Shown piece after piece: positions 17,847-26,373 of a stretch of DNA of 64,000 bases. Origin of the DNA: Flammeovirgaceae bacterium UBA6059 (GTDB lineage Bacteria; Bacteroidota; Bacteroidia; Cytophagales; Cyclobacteriaceae); contig DIYH01000002.1 in the NCBI GenBank assembly GCA_002435755.1, forward strand, positions 1-64,000, given 5' to 3'. The notes beneath the pieces were generated by a model. The model was given only the letters and a program-made list of their open reading frames with translations, was not told where the DNA came from and ran no database searches. Within the stretch, counting starts at the first letter, position 1. Every line of letters begins with the position of its first letter. The translations under genes and the position numbers were made by a program.

Positions 17847-19300
17847 TGGGAAAGCCAACTGGATTTAAAGAGTTCAAAAGAGAACTACCACCAACTATTG
17901 ATCCCAAAACAAGGGTCAATAATTATAAGGAATTCTATGTTGAGGTAAGTGAAGATAAGTCCAAGCAGCAAGCTGCGAGATGTATGGACTGTGGAATACC
18001 ATTTTGCCATAACGGCTGCCCACTGGGAAATAAAATTCCCGACTTCAATGATGCAGCTTACAATGGCAACTGGAGAGAGGCCGCTGAGATTCTTCTATCA
18101 ACGAACAACTTCCCGGAATTTACCGGTAGAATTTGTCCTGCGCCGTGCGAAGCTTCTTGTGTACTAGGCATCAACAAACCACCTGTAGCGATAGAGTTCA
18201 TCGAAAAGACCATCATCGAAAAGGCTTTTGAACTAGATCTGATCAAACCTCAACCACCAAAAATCCGAACTGGTAAAAAAGTGGCGGTAGTAGGATCTGG
18301 TCCAGCTGGTTTAGCCGCGGCAGCACAGCTTAACAAAGCTGGTCACAGCGTCACAGTTTTTGAGCGTGATGACAAAGTAGGTGGATTACTGCGTTATGGC
18401 ATTCCAGATTTCAAGATGGAGAAGTGGACGATTGATCGTCGTATCCGAATCATGGAAGTCGAAGGTGTCAACTTTAAAACCAACACTAATGTCGGCGTAG
18501 ATGTATCCGTTGACGAACTGAAATACAACTACGATTCGATTGTACTGTGCGGTGGTTCAACCATTCCAAGGGATCTGCCTATTCCCGGTAGGGAACTCAA
18601 GGGAGTCCACTTCGCAATGGAGTTCTTAACTCAACAGAACCGAAGAGTAGCTAATCTGGACGTCACCGAAAAAGAGATCTGGGCAACTGACAAAAATGTG
18701 ATCGTCATCGGTGGAGGCGACACTGGATCAGACTGTGTAGGCACATCCAATAGGCACAAGGCCAAGTCAATCACTCAGATAGAATTACTTAGCAAACCTC
18801 CTGTCGATAGAGGAGAATTGAACCCATGGCCGGAATGGCCAATGATCTTACGTACATCATCCTCACATGAAGAGGGTGCAGATCGTCAGTGGTCGATCCT
18901 TACAAAGGAGTTTGTCGGTAATGGCAAAGGAGAATTGACGCACCTGAAAGTGGTCGATGTAGCGTGGAAGGGTGGCAAGCTTCAGGAGTTAGAAGGTAGC
19001 GAGAGGTTGATCGATGCGGATCTCGTGCTCATTGCCGCAGGTTTCACTAACCCTCAACGAGAAGGCATGCTCGAACAACTAGGCGTTGAACTGGATGAAC
19101 GACAAAATGTGAAGTCTGACAAATACCACACTAGCGAACAAGGCATATTCGTTGCTGGCGACATGAACCGCGGACAGAGTTTAGTTGTATGGGCCATTAG
19201 CGAAGGACGTGAGGCTGCAAAAGCCATTGATGAATATCTCATGGGTGACTCTATTCTAGAATCCAAGGATCAATCTGTGATGGATCTTGTTGACCATTAA
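17846..19300 (+). CDS. gltD: Glutamate synthase, small (beta) subunit
   Basis: The protein has 484 residues. The N-terminus carries the Cys-rich segment CMDCGIPFCHNGCPLGNKIP and CPAPCEASC, which hold [4Fe-4S] clusters. Two Rossmann folds follow: FAD-binding VVGSGPAGLAAAA (about residue 149) and NADPH-binding VIGGGDTGSDCVG (about 287). The C-terminal GIFVAGDMNRGQSLVVWAI is typical of the family. It feeds electrons from NAD(P)H to GltB. The start ATG overlaps the gltB stop by one base (TAATG). Confidence 0.97.
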   Translation: MGKPTGFKEFKRELPPTIDPKTRVNNYKEFYVEVSEDKSKQQAARCMDCGIPFCHNGCPLGNKIPDFNDAAYNGNWREAAEILLSTNNFPEFTGRICPAPCEASCVLGINKPPVAIEFIEKTIIEKAFELDLIKPQPPKIRTGKKVAVVGSGPAGLAAAAQLNKAGHSVTVFERDDKVGGLLRYGIPDFKMEKWTIDRRIRIMEVEGVNFKTNTNVGVDVSVDELKYNYDSIVLCGGSTIPRDLPIPGRELKGVHFAMEFLTQQNRRVANLDVTEKEIWATDKNVIVIGGGDTGSDCVGTSNRHKAKSITQIELLSKPPVDRGELNPWPEWPMILRTSSSHEEGADRQWSILTKEFVGNGKGELTHLKVVDVAWKGGKLQELEGSERLIDADLVLIAAGFTNPQREGMLEQLGVELDERQNVKSDKYHTSEQGIFVAGDMNRGQSLVVWAISEGREAAKAIDEYLMGDSILESKDQSVMDLVDH

Positions 19301-19309
19301 AGTTGGTCA
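19291..19309 (+). terminator. Short hairpin at the end of gltD
   Basis: TGACCA / TGGTCA, 6 bp with a 7-nt loop containing the gltD stop codon, followed a few bases later by TATTTTT. Weak, possibly a partial terminator. Confidence 0.35.
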
Positions 19310-19318
19310 TTGACTATT

Positions 19319-19340
19319 TTTAGTTCGTTGAAGAACTAAA
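19319..19340 (+). promoter_or_regulatory. Stem-loop directly upstream of the epimerase start codon
   Basis: TTTAGTTC / GAACTAAA is a perfect 8-bp stem with a 6-nt loop, ending 2 nt before ATG 19343. TATTTTTA at 19315-19322 also resembles a -7 box, with TTG about 22 nt upstream (19290-19292), so hairpin and promoter overlap. Confidence 0.4.
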
Positions 19341-19342
19341 CC

Positions 19343-20212
19343 ATGAGTCTACATACGATTGAAAATGATCAACTCAGCGCTACTATTGATGAGCAGGGTG
19401 CTGAGTTGACTAGTCTTATTAATAAGTCCAACGGCCTTGAGTACATATGGAAAGCCGATCCCGAGCATTGGGGTCGACACGCACCAGTACTCTTCCCTTT
19501 TGTCGGAAAGCTCAAGGATGACGCCTTCAGTTACAATGGGCATAACTACCCCATGGGTCAACATGGTTTTGCTAGGGATCAAAAGTTTAAAGCAAGTAAG
19601 TCATCCGCTAACTCGGTTGAATTCCTGCTTGAATCTGATACACAAAGCAGAAGCAAATATCCTTTCGATTTTCGTCTATTCCTTACCTATACCCTATCGG
19701 AAAATGAGTTGACGGTTGGCTATCGCGTTGAGAATCCATCTGAGGATAACCTCTATTTTTCAATTGGCGGTCATCCGGCATTTAACTGCCCCATCCAGCC
19801 AGATCAACAAAGAAGCGATTACGGTCTAAAGTTTGAGCAGACTGAGGATACTGAAATCCATTTTCTGACTGAAGGTCTTTTTGCAGGCGTCACAGAACCG
19901 TTCAAGGGAGATACCTTGGACATTGCTGATGATCTCTTTGATCGCGATGCACTTGTCTTTAAATCGTTGGACTCTAATAGGGTTGACCTCATAGATAATC
20001 AAGGTAAAATTTGGCTGACATTCAACTTTACTGGGTTCCCATATCTTGGCATATGGTCAAAGAGTAGTAATTCTCCTTTCGTATGCATTGAGCCATGGTT
20101 TGGTATCGCAGACCAAGCTTCCCATGATGGAAATATCAAGACCAAAGAGGGCATTCTCTCTTTGAAAAAGGACGAGTCGTTTGATTGTCAATACGGCATT
20201 CGACTCCATTAG
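19343..20212 (+). CDS. Aldose 1-epimerase family protein (LacX/YeaD-like)
   Basis: The protein has 289 residues, all-beta and without a signal peptide. Motifs include HAPVLFPFVGKL, the active-site histidines in MGQHGFARD and IGGHPAFNCP, and the late CIEPWFG. This matches the GalM-related LacX/YeaD group, which interconverts alpha and beta anomers of hexoses or hexose phosphates. The exact sugar cannot be read from sequence. It stands alone between gltD and the next hydrolase. Confidence 0.85.
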   Translation: MSLHTIENDQLSATIDEQGAELTSLINKSNGLEYIWKADPEHWGRHAPVLFPFVGKLKDDAFSYNGHNYPMGQHGFARDQKFKASKSSANSVEFLLESDTQSRSKYPFDFRLFLTYTLSENELTVGYRVENPSEDNLYFSIGGHPAFNCPIQPDQQRSDYGLKFEQTEDTEIHFLTEGLFAGVTEPFKGDTLDIADDLFDRDALVFKSLDSNRVDLIDNQGKIWLTFNFTGFPYLGIWSKSSNSPFVCIEPWFGIADQASHDGNIKTKEGILSLKKDESFDCQYGIRLH

Positions 20213-20280
20213 TGAGCCATTCATTCCACAATCAATATTTCATCTTTGCCCGATTTGGCTCTTTCGACTTTTGGGGCTTG

Positions 20281-20296
20281 TCAAAGTCAGCTTTGA
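20281..20296 (+). promoter_or_regulatory. Small hairpin upstream of the D-aminoacylase-like gene
   Basis: TCAAAG-TCAG-CTTTGA, a 6-bp stem with a tetraloop, ends 42 nt before the preferred start codon at 20339. No T-tract. Confidence 0.25.
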
Positions 20297-20338
20297 TGGT
20301 TGGTCTGCATTCCCTATTTTGATCAAAATCCGAGTATC

Positions 20339-21895
20339 ATGCGGCTAACCACCTTCCTAATATTATTAGCTCTTCTTACATATTCCTGTACAAAGAAGAA
20401 ACCTGTACTTGAAGTCGATATTGCCATCAAAAACGGTCAGGTCTATGACGGCATTTCTGAATCACCACACTCATTTACGGTAGGTATTGAAGCTGATAAA
20501 ATCGTTTTTTTTGGGGCTGAGGAGATTATTGATATCAAGGCCAAGACGGTTATTGATGCTTCCGGAAAAGCTGTTGTGCCCGGCTTTATAGATCCACATA
20601 CGCATACCACGCAAGACCTTAACGATTCAGTCGCCAGACATAACCTTCCTTTTCTTACACAGGGTGTAACTACCGTAATCAATGGAAACGACGGCAGGAG
20701 CCCTATTCCGGTAGGTAGGGCAATGAAGCTATGGGGCCTATCAGGTGCTGGTACAAACGTGGGTGTGCTAGTGGGACATGGACATGTGAGGCGTGCAGCG
20801 ATGGGTATGGAAAACCGACCTCCTACATCGGAGGAAATGCAGGAGATGCGCGAAATCGTCACTAAAGCCATGGAAGATGGTGCCCTGGGCATGTCAACAG
20901 GGCTTTATTACACACCGGGCAATTATGCGTCAACCGAAGAGGTGATAGAGCTGTCTAAGATCGTCAGTGAATACGGAGGGGTCTATGATACGCACCAGCG
21001 AGATGAAAGCAGCTACTCCATTGGGTTGATGAACTCTATTAAAGAAGTGATCAGGATTGGAGCTGAAGCAGATATCCCGGTACATATCTCCCATATCAAG
21101 GCACTGGGTGTAGATGTCTGGGGGAAGGGAACAGAAATGGTAGCCTTGATCGACTCTGCAAAATCTGCAGGAATTGACATTACTGCCAATCAATATCCAT
21201 ATGTGGCAAGTGGTACCAGTGTGGGTGGCAGTACTTTTCCTAACTGGGCGCGTGCCGGAGGTCAGGAAGAGATGATCAAGCGCATTGATGATGAAGTGGT
21301 TGGTCTGACCATAAGACAGGAAATGCGAGACAATCTCAGGCGCAGGGGTGGACCTTCTTCCTTGTTGATCACTAGAAGTGGTAATCCAGACTGGATCGGC
21401 TTGACGCTTGAGGACTTGTCGCAGGAGTGGAGGCTTGAGCCCATTGAAGCAGCGCTCAAAATCATTAAAGCCGGTGACGCTTCTGTGGCTAGTTTCAATA
21501 TGACTGAAGAAGATATTGCCATACTGATGGCTCAACCATGGTGCATGACCGGATCAGACGGTTCAGCAGGTCACCCCCGGAAGTACGGTACCTTCCCGAG
21601 GAAATTCAGAAAATATGTGATCGAAGACTCTGTGATCTCATTTGGTCGAGCTGTAGTGGCCAGTTCTGGACAGGTGGCCGAAACCTTCAACATCAAGAAT
21701 AGAGGTCAAATTAAGGAAGGCTATTTCGCAGATATTGTAGTGATGGACCCAACCACCATTCGTGATAACTCCACATTTGAAAAGCCAGAACAATTTGCTT
21801 CGGGAATTGATTATGTGCTTGTCAATGGAGAAGTAGCGATCGAGGAAGGTCGATATACTGGTACATTGGCAGGGAAAATCCTGAAACGCGAATAA
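20339..21895 (+). CDS. N-acyl-D-amino-acid deacylase-like lipoprotein (amidohydrolase superfamily)
   Basis: I place the start at ATG 20339 (518 residues), not ATG 20300, because it begins a clean lipoprotein signal: MRLTTFLILLALLTYSC with lipobox Cys17. The amidohydrolase fold follows: metal-binding HxH in DPHTHTTQD, GALGMSTGLYYTPG, the D-aminoacylase signature THQRDESSYS, HISHIKALG, and the late TGSDGSAGHPRKYGTFPR. Family reaction: removal of an acyl group from N-acyl-D-amino acids or N-acyl-D-glutamate. It is attached to the envelope, so it may help recycle or scavenge D-amino-acid derivatives. Its stop overlaps the next gene start (TAATG). Confidence 0.87.
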   Translation: MRLTTFLILLALLTYSCTKKKPVLEVDIAIKNGQVYDGISESPHSFTVGIEADKIVFFGAEEIIDIKAKTVIDASGKAVVPGFIDPHTHTTQDLNDSVARHNLPFLTQGVTTVINGNDGRSPIPVGRAMKLWGLSGAGTNVGVLVGHGHVRRAAMGMENRPPTSEEMQEMREIVTKAMEDGALGMSTGLYYTPGNYASTEEVIELSKIVSEYGGVYDTHQRDESSYSIGLMNSIKEVIRIGAEADIPVHISHIKALGVDVWGKGTEMVALIDSAKSAGIDITANQYPYVASGTSVGGSTFPNWARAGGQEEMIKRIDDEVVGLTIRQEMRDNLRRRGGPSSLLITRSGNPDWIGLTLEDLSQEWRLEPIEAALKIIKAGDASVASFNMTEEDIAILMAQPWCMTGSDGSAGHPRKYGTFPRKFRKYVIEDSVISFGRAVVASSGQVAETFNIKNRGQIKEGYFADIVVMDPTTIRDNSTFEKPEQFASGIDYVLVNGEVAIEEGRYTGTLAGKILKRE

Positions 21896-22212
21896 TGTTT
21901 GATTACTACTTCCTAGGTTTCATTCAACTGGTCATTGGCCTGTTCTTTACCTTCAGTCCACCGAAAAAGCCTAACGATATGTATGGCTATTGGGGTAAAG
22001 CCGCCAAGAAGAGCCTTGATCATTGGAAATCGGCTCACAAGACTTCAGGACCACTGTTTATTCTTTCTGGCCTTTTGGCTTTGCTAAGTGGCTATTATTT
22101 CGAGAGCTCGGCATTGGATTACGCTCGCTCAATCAACCTATTTATGGGACTAGGATTAGGCATACTGGTCATCCTAATCACAGAAAGCAAGCTCAAGCGT
22201 ATCAGCTCTTAA
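21895..22212 (+). CDS. SdpI-family small membrane protein
   Basis: The protein has 105 residues with three hydrophobic segments (about 4-20, 51-68, 82-97). The loop MYGYWGKAAKKSLDHWKSAHK matches the SdpI/YhfL motif (a Tyr-Gly-x-Arg/Trp-type start, then the W-x-x-AHK end). SdpI itself is an immunity protein in Bacillus; most relatives have no known function. Coupled to the amidohydrolase by a 1-nt overlap. Its 3' end overlaps the convergent thioesterase gene by 11 nt. Confidence 0.72.
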   Translation: MFDYYFLGFIQLVIGLFFTFSPPKKPNDMYGYWGKAAKKSLDHWKSAHKTSGPLFILSGLLALLSGYYFESSALDYARSINLFMGLGLGILVILITESKLKRISS

Positions 22213-22687
22213 AGGCATTTGTTCCTGCCGCCTGACTACCGTCAAATACCCTAATGGCGATTACTTCCGCCTCGGCAGTTTTGACTCCCTCATCAGAGTA
22301 AAAATCACACCAGACCACCGTCTTTTTACCTTTTACTTCTGTGATCTTCGCTCTCAGATGCACTTTCCGATTTGGTGTGGGTTTTAGGTATTTGATGTTC
22401 ATCGATCCTGTAGCATAGCGATACTCAGGATGACTATCCATAGACCGATCTTCGACTTTATAGGCATAAGCCATTGCTGCCCCCATACAGTGACAATCAA
22501 TCAAAGTTGCCATGATCCCTCCATTCATCAAGTCCGCCCAGCCATGATATTTCTCCTGTGACTCCCAGTCCAGAAGCGCTTCTTCACCTTCCCAATAGCT
22601 TTTGATTTGAAGTCCTTGTGGATTACTCGCACCACAACCGTAACATACGTTCTCTGGCATGTGATCCTGGAAATAGTCTTTGGCCAT
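22202..22687 (-). CDS. PaaI-type hotdog thioesterase
   Basis: The protein has 161 residues. The N-terminal CYGCGASNPQGLQIK is typical of a PaaI subgroup. The hotdog helix GGIMATLIDCHCMGAA carries the acidic catalytic Asp. SMNIKYLKPTPNRKVHLRA is the usual beta strand. Expected to hydrolyse acyl-CoA or aryl-CoA thioesters. Cytoplasmic. Convergent with the SdpI-family gene. Confidence 0.85.
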   Translation of the reverse strand: MAKDYFQDHMPENVCYGCGASNPQGLQIKSYWEGEEALLDWESQEKYHGWADLMNGGIMATLIDCHCMGAAMAYAYKVEDRSMDSHPEYRYATGSMNIKYLKPTPNRKVHLRAKITEVKGKKTVVWCDFYSDEGVKTAEAEVIAIRVFDGSQAAGTNAFKS

Positions 22688-22794
22688 AATCTGTTGCTTT
22701 TTGATTGTATCTTCGTCAAAAATACAAGGAGTCCCTCGCCTTCCAAAGTTTACGGCGGACAGGTTTGAGACTACCGTAAACGACTGTTATCCCC

Positions 22795-23685
22795 ATGATC
22801 CACGCTATTGACTTACACTTTCTTGGACACGAACATACCATCGCGAGCTTTCTCATAGAGACAAGTGAAGGACCCGTACTCGTAGAAACTGGCCCTCATT
22901 CTACGATAGGTTATCTTGAAAAGGGGCTATCGCAATATGGTTATCAGCTGTCCGATGTGAAGAAGGTCTTTCTCACACACATCCATCTTGATCATGCAGG
23001 GGCGGCCTGGGCATTCGCCAAAAATGATGCGACCATCTATGTACATCCATTTGGTGCTAAAAACATGGAAGATCCTTCAAGGCTAATCGAGTCTGCAAGG
23101 CGCATTTATCAGGATAAAATGGATGAGCTCTGGGGCGAGATGAATGCTATACCAGCAGCACAGCTACATGAAGTAGCTGACGAGGAAGTTTTCGATCTCG
23201 GCGATGTACAACTTAAGGCGTGGCATACACCTGGTCATGCAAAGCATCACATTGCCTGGCAGTTGGGTGATGACTTGTTCACTGGTGATGTTGCAGGCGT
23301 CAAAATTGATCAGGGAATCGTAGTGCCACCATGCCCTCCACCAGATATCAACATAGAGCACTGGGTCGACAGCATCAACCTGATTAGAAAACTGAATTCC
23401 AAGCGCCTTCATTTAACGCACTTTGATGCTATCACAGACATTAAGAGTCATCTGGACAGCCTCGAGCATATCCTTTGGGATTGGGCAAATTGGATGAAAA
23501 AGCCCTTTGATGAAAACAGGTCTGTGGGTGAAGTTACACCTGAATTTATGAAGTATGTTGCCGGCCAGCTCAAAGATGCTAGCTTAGGAGATCATGAAAT
23601 TCAGCAATATGAAGCGGCTAACCCTTCATGGATGAGTGTGGCTGGACTCCTTAGGTATTGGAAAAAGAAGACTGAGGCAGCTTGA
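22795..23685 (+). CDS. MBL-fold metallo-hydrolase
   Basis: The protein has 296 residues. The zinc motif is THIHLDHAG (His62, His64, Asp66, His67), with a further metal His in HTPGHAKHH and Asp in FTGDVAG. The layout fits glyoxalase II-like or general metallo-beta-lactamase-fold hydrolases acting on thioesters or lactones; the substrate is unknown. Its stop overlaps the next gene start by 4 nt. Confidence 0.86.
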   Translation: MIHAIDLHFLGHEHTIASFLIETSEGPVLVETGPHSTIGYLEKGLSQYGYQLSDVKKVFLTHIHLDHAGAAWAFAKNDATIYVHPFGAKNMEDPSRLIESARRIYQDKMDELWGEMNAIPAAQLHEVADEEVFDLGDVQLKAWHTPGHAKHHIAWQLGDDLFTGDVAGVKIDQGIVVPPCPPPDINIEHWVDSINLIRKLNSKRLHLTHFDAITDIKSHLDSLEHILWDWANWMKKPFDENRSVGEVTPEFMKYVAGQLKDASLGDHEIQQYEAANPSWMSVAGLLRYWKKKTEAA

Positions 23686-24434
23686 TCCATTTCCTTTCTT
23701 TTGAACTCACCTACTACCAGGTGGGGATCATTGCACTTGTTGCAGTGTTGATCGGTACCGCTAAAACTGGCGTCCACGGTTCAGGTATGATTGCTGTCCC
23801 AATGCTGGCCTCAATTTTTGGTGGTAAATTATCAAGTGGACTGCTCTTACCCATACTTTCGTTGGCGGACATTTTTGGGGTATTCTATTATCATCGGCAC
23901 GCCAGTTGGCCCCATCTTAGAAAACTCTTCCCTTGGGCCGCCTTAGGTGTAATTTTAGGGACGGCAACAGGAGCCTACATTGACGATGAGGCTTTTAGGC
24001 TCATCATGGCCATTATCATTTTTGGCAGTGTGGCCATCATGTTGTGGCTTGAGCAAGACAACAAAGAGCATGTACCTGATTACTACTGGTTTGCAATATT
24101 GATGGGGGTAGCAGGAGGTTTCACCACTATGGTGGGTAATCTCGCGGGATCGGTAATGGCACTTTATCTGCTATCCATGCGACTACCCAAAAACTCGTTT
24201 ATAGGTACTGCCGCATGGTTTTTTATGGTTATTAACTGGTTTAAAATTCCATTTCACGTATTCATCTGGAAGACGATCACTTTGGACTCGTTTCTACTTG
24301 ACCTTGTCACATTACCATTTATTGCGCTCGGCGCTGGATTGGGGATATTGATCACAAGGCAAATCCCCGAAAAGGTCTATCGTTATTTCATTATTCTAAT
24401 GACCTTGGTCGCGGCTGTTTTCATGGTGGTCTGA
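23682..24434 (+). CDS. TSUP (TauE/SafE) family permease
   Basis: The protein has 250 residues and about 7-8 membrane segments, with the TSUP features GTAKTGVHGSGMIAVPMLA near the start and a second repeat GVAGGFTTMVGNLAGSV. TSUP proteins export sulfite, sulfoacetate or similar anions. The start is TTG 23682, overlapping the TGA of the hydrolase (TTGA); no ATG precedes the first transmembrane segment, so the non-ATG start is needed to keep it. Coupling to an MBL hydrolase fits a catabolic step plus export, but the substrate is not known. Confidence 0.83.
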   Translation: MIHFLSFELTYYQVGIIALVAVLIGTAKTGVHGSGMIAVPMLASIFGGKLSSGLLLPILSLADIFGVFYYHRHASWPHLRKLFPWAALGVILGTATGAYIDDEAFRLIMAIIIFGSVAIMLWLEQDNKEHVPDYYWFAILMGVAGGFTTMVGNLAGSVMALYLLSMRLPKNSFIGTAAWFFMVINWFKIPFHVFIWKTITLDSFLLDLVTLPFIALGAGLGILITRQIPEKVYRYFIILMTLVAAVFMVV

Positions 24435-24471
24435 AATATTGTTAATTTCAATAGATAGGTTCGATAAAACG

Positions 24472-24762
24472 ATGGCAGAGAATGAAAAAATAATGACACT
24501 TCACCCGCAAGGGAAGCAAGGAACAAGAATTGATCTCAAAAAATGCGAACAGATCAAGTCTGCTATTTTGACCACTCTAAATGAATTTAATGAAGCTACT
24601 CTGAACGATCTTGTAGCAAGTGCTGAAGAGATTCTCAGGGGTAGCTTCGATGGTAAAGTGGTCTGGTATGTCGTAACTGTCAAACTCGACCTGGAAGCCA
24701 GAAAGGTTATAGAGCGTATCCCCAAAACCAGTCCTCATCGTGTCAAAAGAACAGATATTTAA
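24472..24762 (+). CDS. DUF6958-like small protein
   Basis: About 96 residues from ATG 24472 (MAENEKIM); an upstream ATG at 24439 would add 11 residues. The sequence LHPQGKQGTRIDLKKCEQIKSAIL and GKVVWYVVTVKLDLEARKVIERIP resembles short winged-helix-like proteins I associate with DUF6958. Function unknown. It overlaps the next gene by 23 nt, so both are made together. Confidence 0.6.
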   Translation: MAENEKIMTLHPQGKQGTRIDLKKCEQIKSAILTTLNEFNEATLNDLVASAEEILRGSFDGKVVWYVVTVKLDLEARKVIERIPKTSPHRVKRTDI

Positions 24763-25225
24763 ATGGGAAGCCGAAATAAAGGGCATTGATGGCAAACCCA
24801 ATACTTCATTTGTTGATCTTCCATTTGATGTGCCAACTACCTTCGGCACAAAGGGTTGGGTCAAAATTAAGGCTACATTTGACGGAGTAGAATATAGAGG
24901 CTCACTTGCAGATATGGGTCAAGGCCACTTTTTGCTCTTGCGTAAAGATGTGAGGGAGAAGATTGGTAAGTCAGTTGGAGATAAAGTCCAAGTGACACTC
25001 CAAAGAGATCTGGAAGAACGCGTAGTAGAAGTGCCTGAGGAGTTGCAAAAACTTCTTGATAGCCATCCTGATTTAGGTGCATTTTATGACAGCCTGTCTT
25101 ATACTAATCGAAAGGAATATGCTCGGTGGATAGCCGAAGCAAAAAGGCCTGAAACAAAAGAAAAACGTCTGGGATTGACGTTTGAAAAACTCTCAACGGG
25201 TAAAAAGAATCCTTTTGAAAAGTAA
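24740..25225 (+). CDS. DUF1905 / YdeI-OmdA domain protein
   Basis: The protein has 161 residues. An N-terminal DUF1905 beta-barrel (FKWEAEIKG ... GWVKIKATFDGVEYRGSL) is followed by a C-terminal OmdA-type helical segment (FYDSLSYTNRKEYARWIAEAKRPETKEKRL). Relatives have been linked to bacteriocin protection or envelope stress, but the mechanism is unknown. The start is GTG 24740, which gives the full DUF1905 domain and overlaps the upstream gene. No signal peptide. Confidence 0.82.
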   Translation: MSKEQIFKWEAEIKGIDGKPNTSFVDLPFDVPTTFGTKGWVKIKATFDGVEYRGSLADMGQGHFLLLRKDVREKIGKSVGDKVQVTLQRDLEERVVEVPEELQKLLDSHPDLGAFYDSLSYTNRKEYARWIAEAKRPETKEKRLGLTFEKLSTGKKNPFEK

Positions 25226-25227
25226 GT

Positions 25228-25255
25228 GAAGGGCCCAATCCTACTCAAGCCCTTC
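25228..25255. terminator. Hairpin between convergent genes
   Basis: GAAGGGC / GCCCTTC, 7 bp with a 14-nt loop, lies just after the YdeI-like stop codon and before the stop of the minus-strand gene. No long T-tract. Possibly a shared weak terminator. Confidence 0.4.
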
Positions 25256-25270
25256 TGTTCATGAAGCAAA

Positions 25271-25573
25271 TTACAGTTTCGTAATCATGAACTTTTCCTT
25301 TTTGAGCTGACTTCTTCGATAGTTTTTCAGCTCTTTATTTAGTCTTCTAATGTTTTTCTTATTGAGTTGTACTTGCTTCTTACCCAGGTTCTGCTCATAA
25401 ACAAGGCTGTCTGAAGTGTTATAAAACCTTACCATCGCGTCCCCCTTACCATCAACATAATCCTGTACCACCCAATAGCCGAGCTGAGCTTTTTTTGGCT
25501 TTGCATTGGAGGTATTGCTTATCAGAATAGTGCCCATCATTAACACTAACACAAAAATCAGTTGTTTCATCAT
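25271..25573 (-). CDS. Small secreted hypothetical protein
   Basis: About 100 residues from ATG 25573. A signal peptide (MKQLIFVLVLMMGTILISNTSNA) is followed by a short beta-rich part (GYWVVQDYVDGKGDAMVRFY) and a very basic end (NKKNIRRLNKELKNYRRSQLKKEKF). Not assigned to a known family. Probably periplasmic. Confidence 0.65.
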   Translation of the reverse strand: MMKQLIFVLVLMMGTILISNTSNAKPKKAQLGYWVVQDYVDGKGDAMVRFYNTSDSLVYEQNLGKKQVQLNKKNIRRLNKELKNYRRSQLKKEKFMITKL

Positions 25574-25695
25574 CACTTTTTATTTTGGTACTTGTGATGA
25601 AAACGGGTCTTTATAGACACATATTCAAAGTTTCCTCAAACAACCAGTTTCAACCCAAATTGGTCATTCTTAAGACCTTGTTTGAAGAATAGAAG

Positions 25696-26373
25696 CTAAC
25701 GGCTTAATGTCTCCGTAACTCGCTCTTTGTAGGTTCTCCCGATAGGGATCTCGGTACCATCTATGTACACAGTACTCTGATCAAACGCACTTATACTATC
25801 ACGCATAACCAGATATGACCTATGTACTCTCAAAGCTTGATCGGTTGGAAGTTGTTTCTCAAAATAGCTCAACGGTTGGTAACAAATGATAGGTTTTTCA
25901 CTACTGTGAATGATCACGGTTTCGTTGATACTTTCGAGATAGGTAATGTCTCGGATCATAACATTAAATGTCTTATTCTCAGCTTTGATCAGAAGCTTTT
26001 CCTGCTTAGGGGTCGGTGTTTTTAAAGTTGTCAGTTTGTCAAGCGCCTGAAGAAAGCGCTCGAAAGCGAATGGCTTTACCAGATAATCTACTGCATTGAG
26101 TTCATAACTTTCCACTGCAAATTCCCTGTAGGCAGTGGTAAAAATGACCTTAGGAGGTGAAGTCATTGTTTTCAAAAAGCTGATGCCACTAACATCCGGC
26201 ATTTGAATATCAAGCAAAAGAAGATCAACAGGCTTTTTCCGCATCAGGTCAGCAGCCTCCAATGCATTCTCACATCTTCCCATTAGCTCAAGATACGGAA
26301 CCTTTGCTACGAAATGCTCTAATAAATCAAGTGCTAACGGTTCATCATCAACGATAATGCAGCTAATATTCAT
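25696..26373 (-). CDS. LytTR-family response regulator
   Basis: About 225 residues from ATG 26373 (MNISCIIVDDEPLALDLL); longer upstream extensions would lie inside the kinase gene and lack homology. The receiver domain has Asp9-Asp10, phospho-acceptor Asp55 (LLLLDIQMPD) and Lys in LVKPFAF. The C-terminal LytTR DNA-binding domain is about 125-225 (LRVHRSYLV, IPIGRTYKE). Paired with the upstream histidine kinase, whose stop it overlaps by 11 nt. Target genes are not identifiable here. Confidence 0.92.
   Translation of the reverse strand: MNISCIIVDDEPLALDLLEHFVAKVPYLELMGRCENALEAADLMRKKPVDLLLLDIQMPDVSGISFLKTMTSPPKVIFTTAYREFAVESYELNAVDYLVKPFAFERFLQALDKLTTLKTPTPKQEKLLIKAENKTFNVMIRDITYLESINETVIIHSSEKPIICYQPLSYFEKQLPTDQALRVHRSYLVMRDSISAFDQSTVYIDGTEIPIGRTYKERVTETLSR

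Noticed and set aside
20443..21535. Long antisense frames inside the D-aminoacylase-like gene
   Set aside because: Composition and lack of motifs show these are reverse shadows of a well-supported amidohydrolase.
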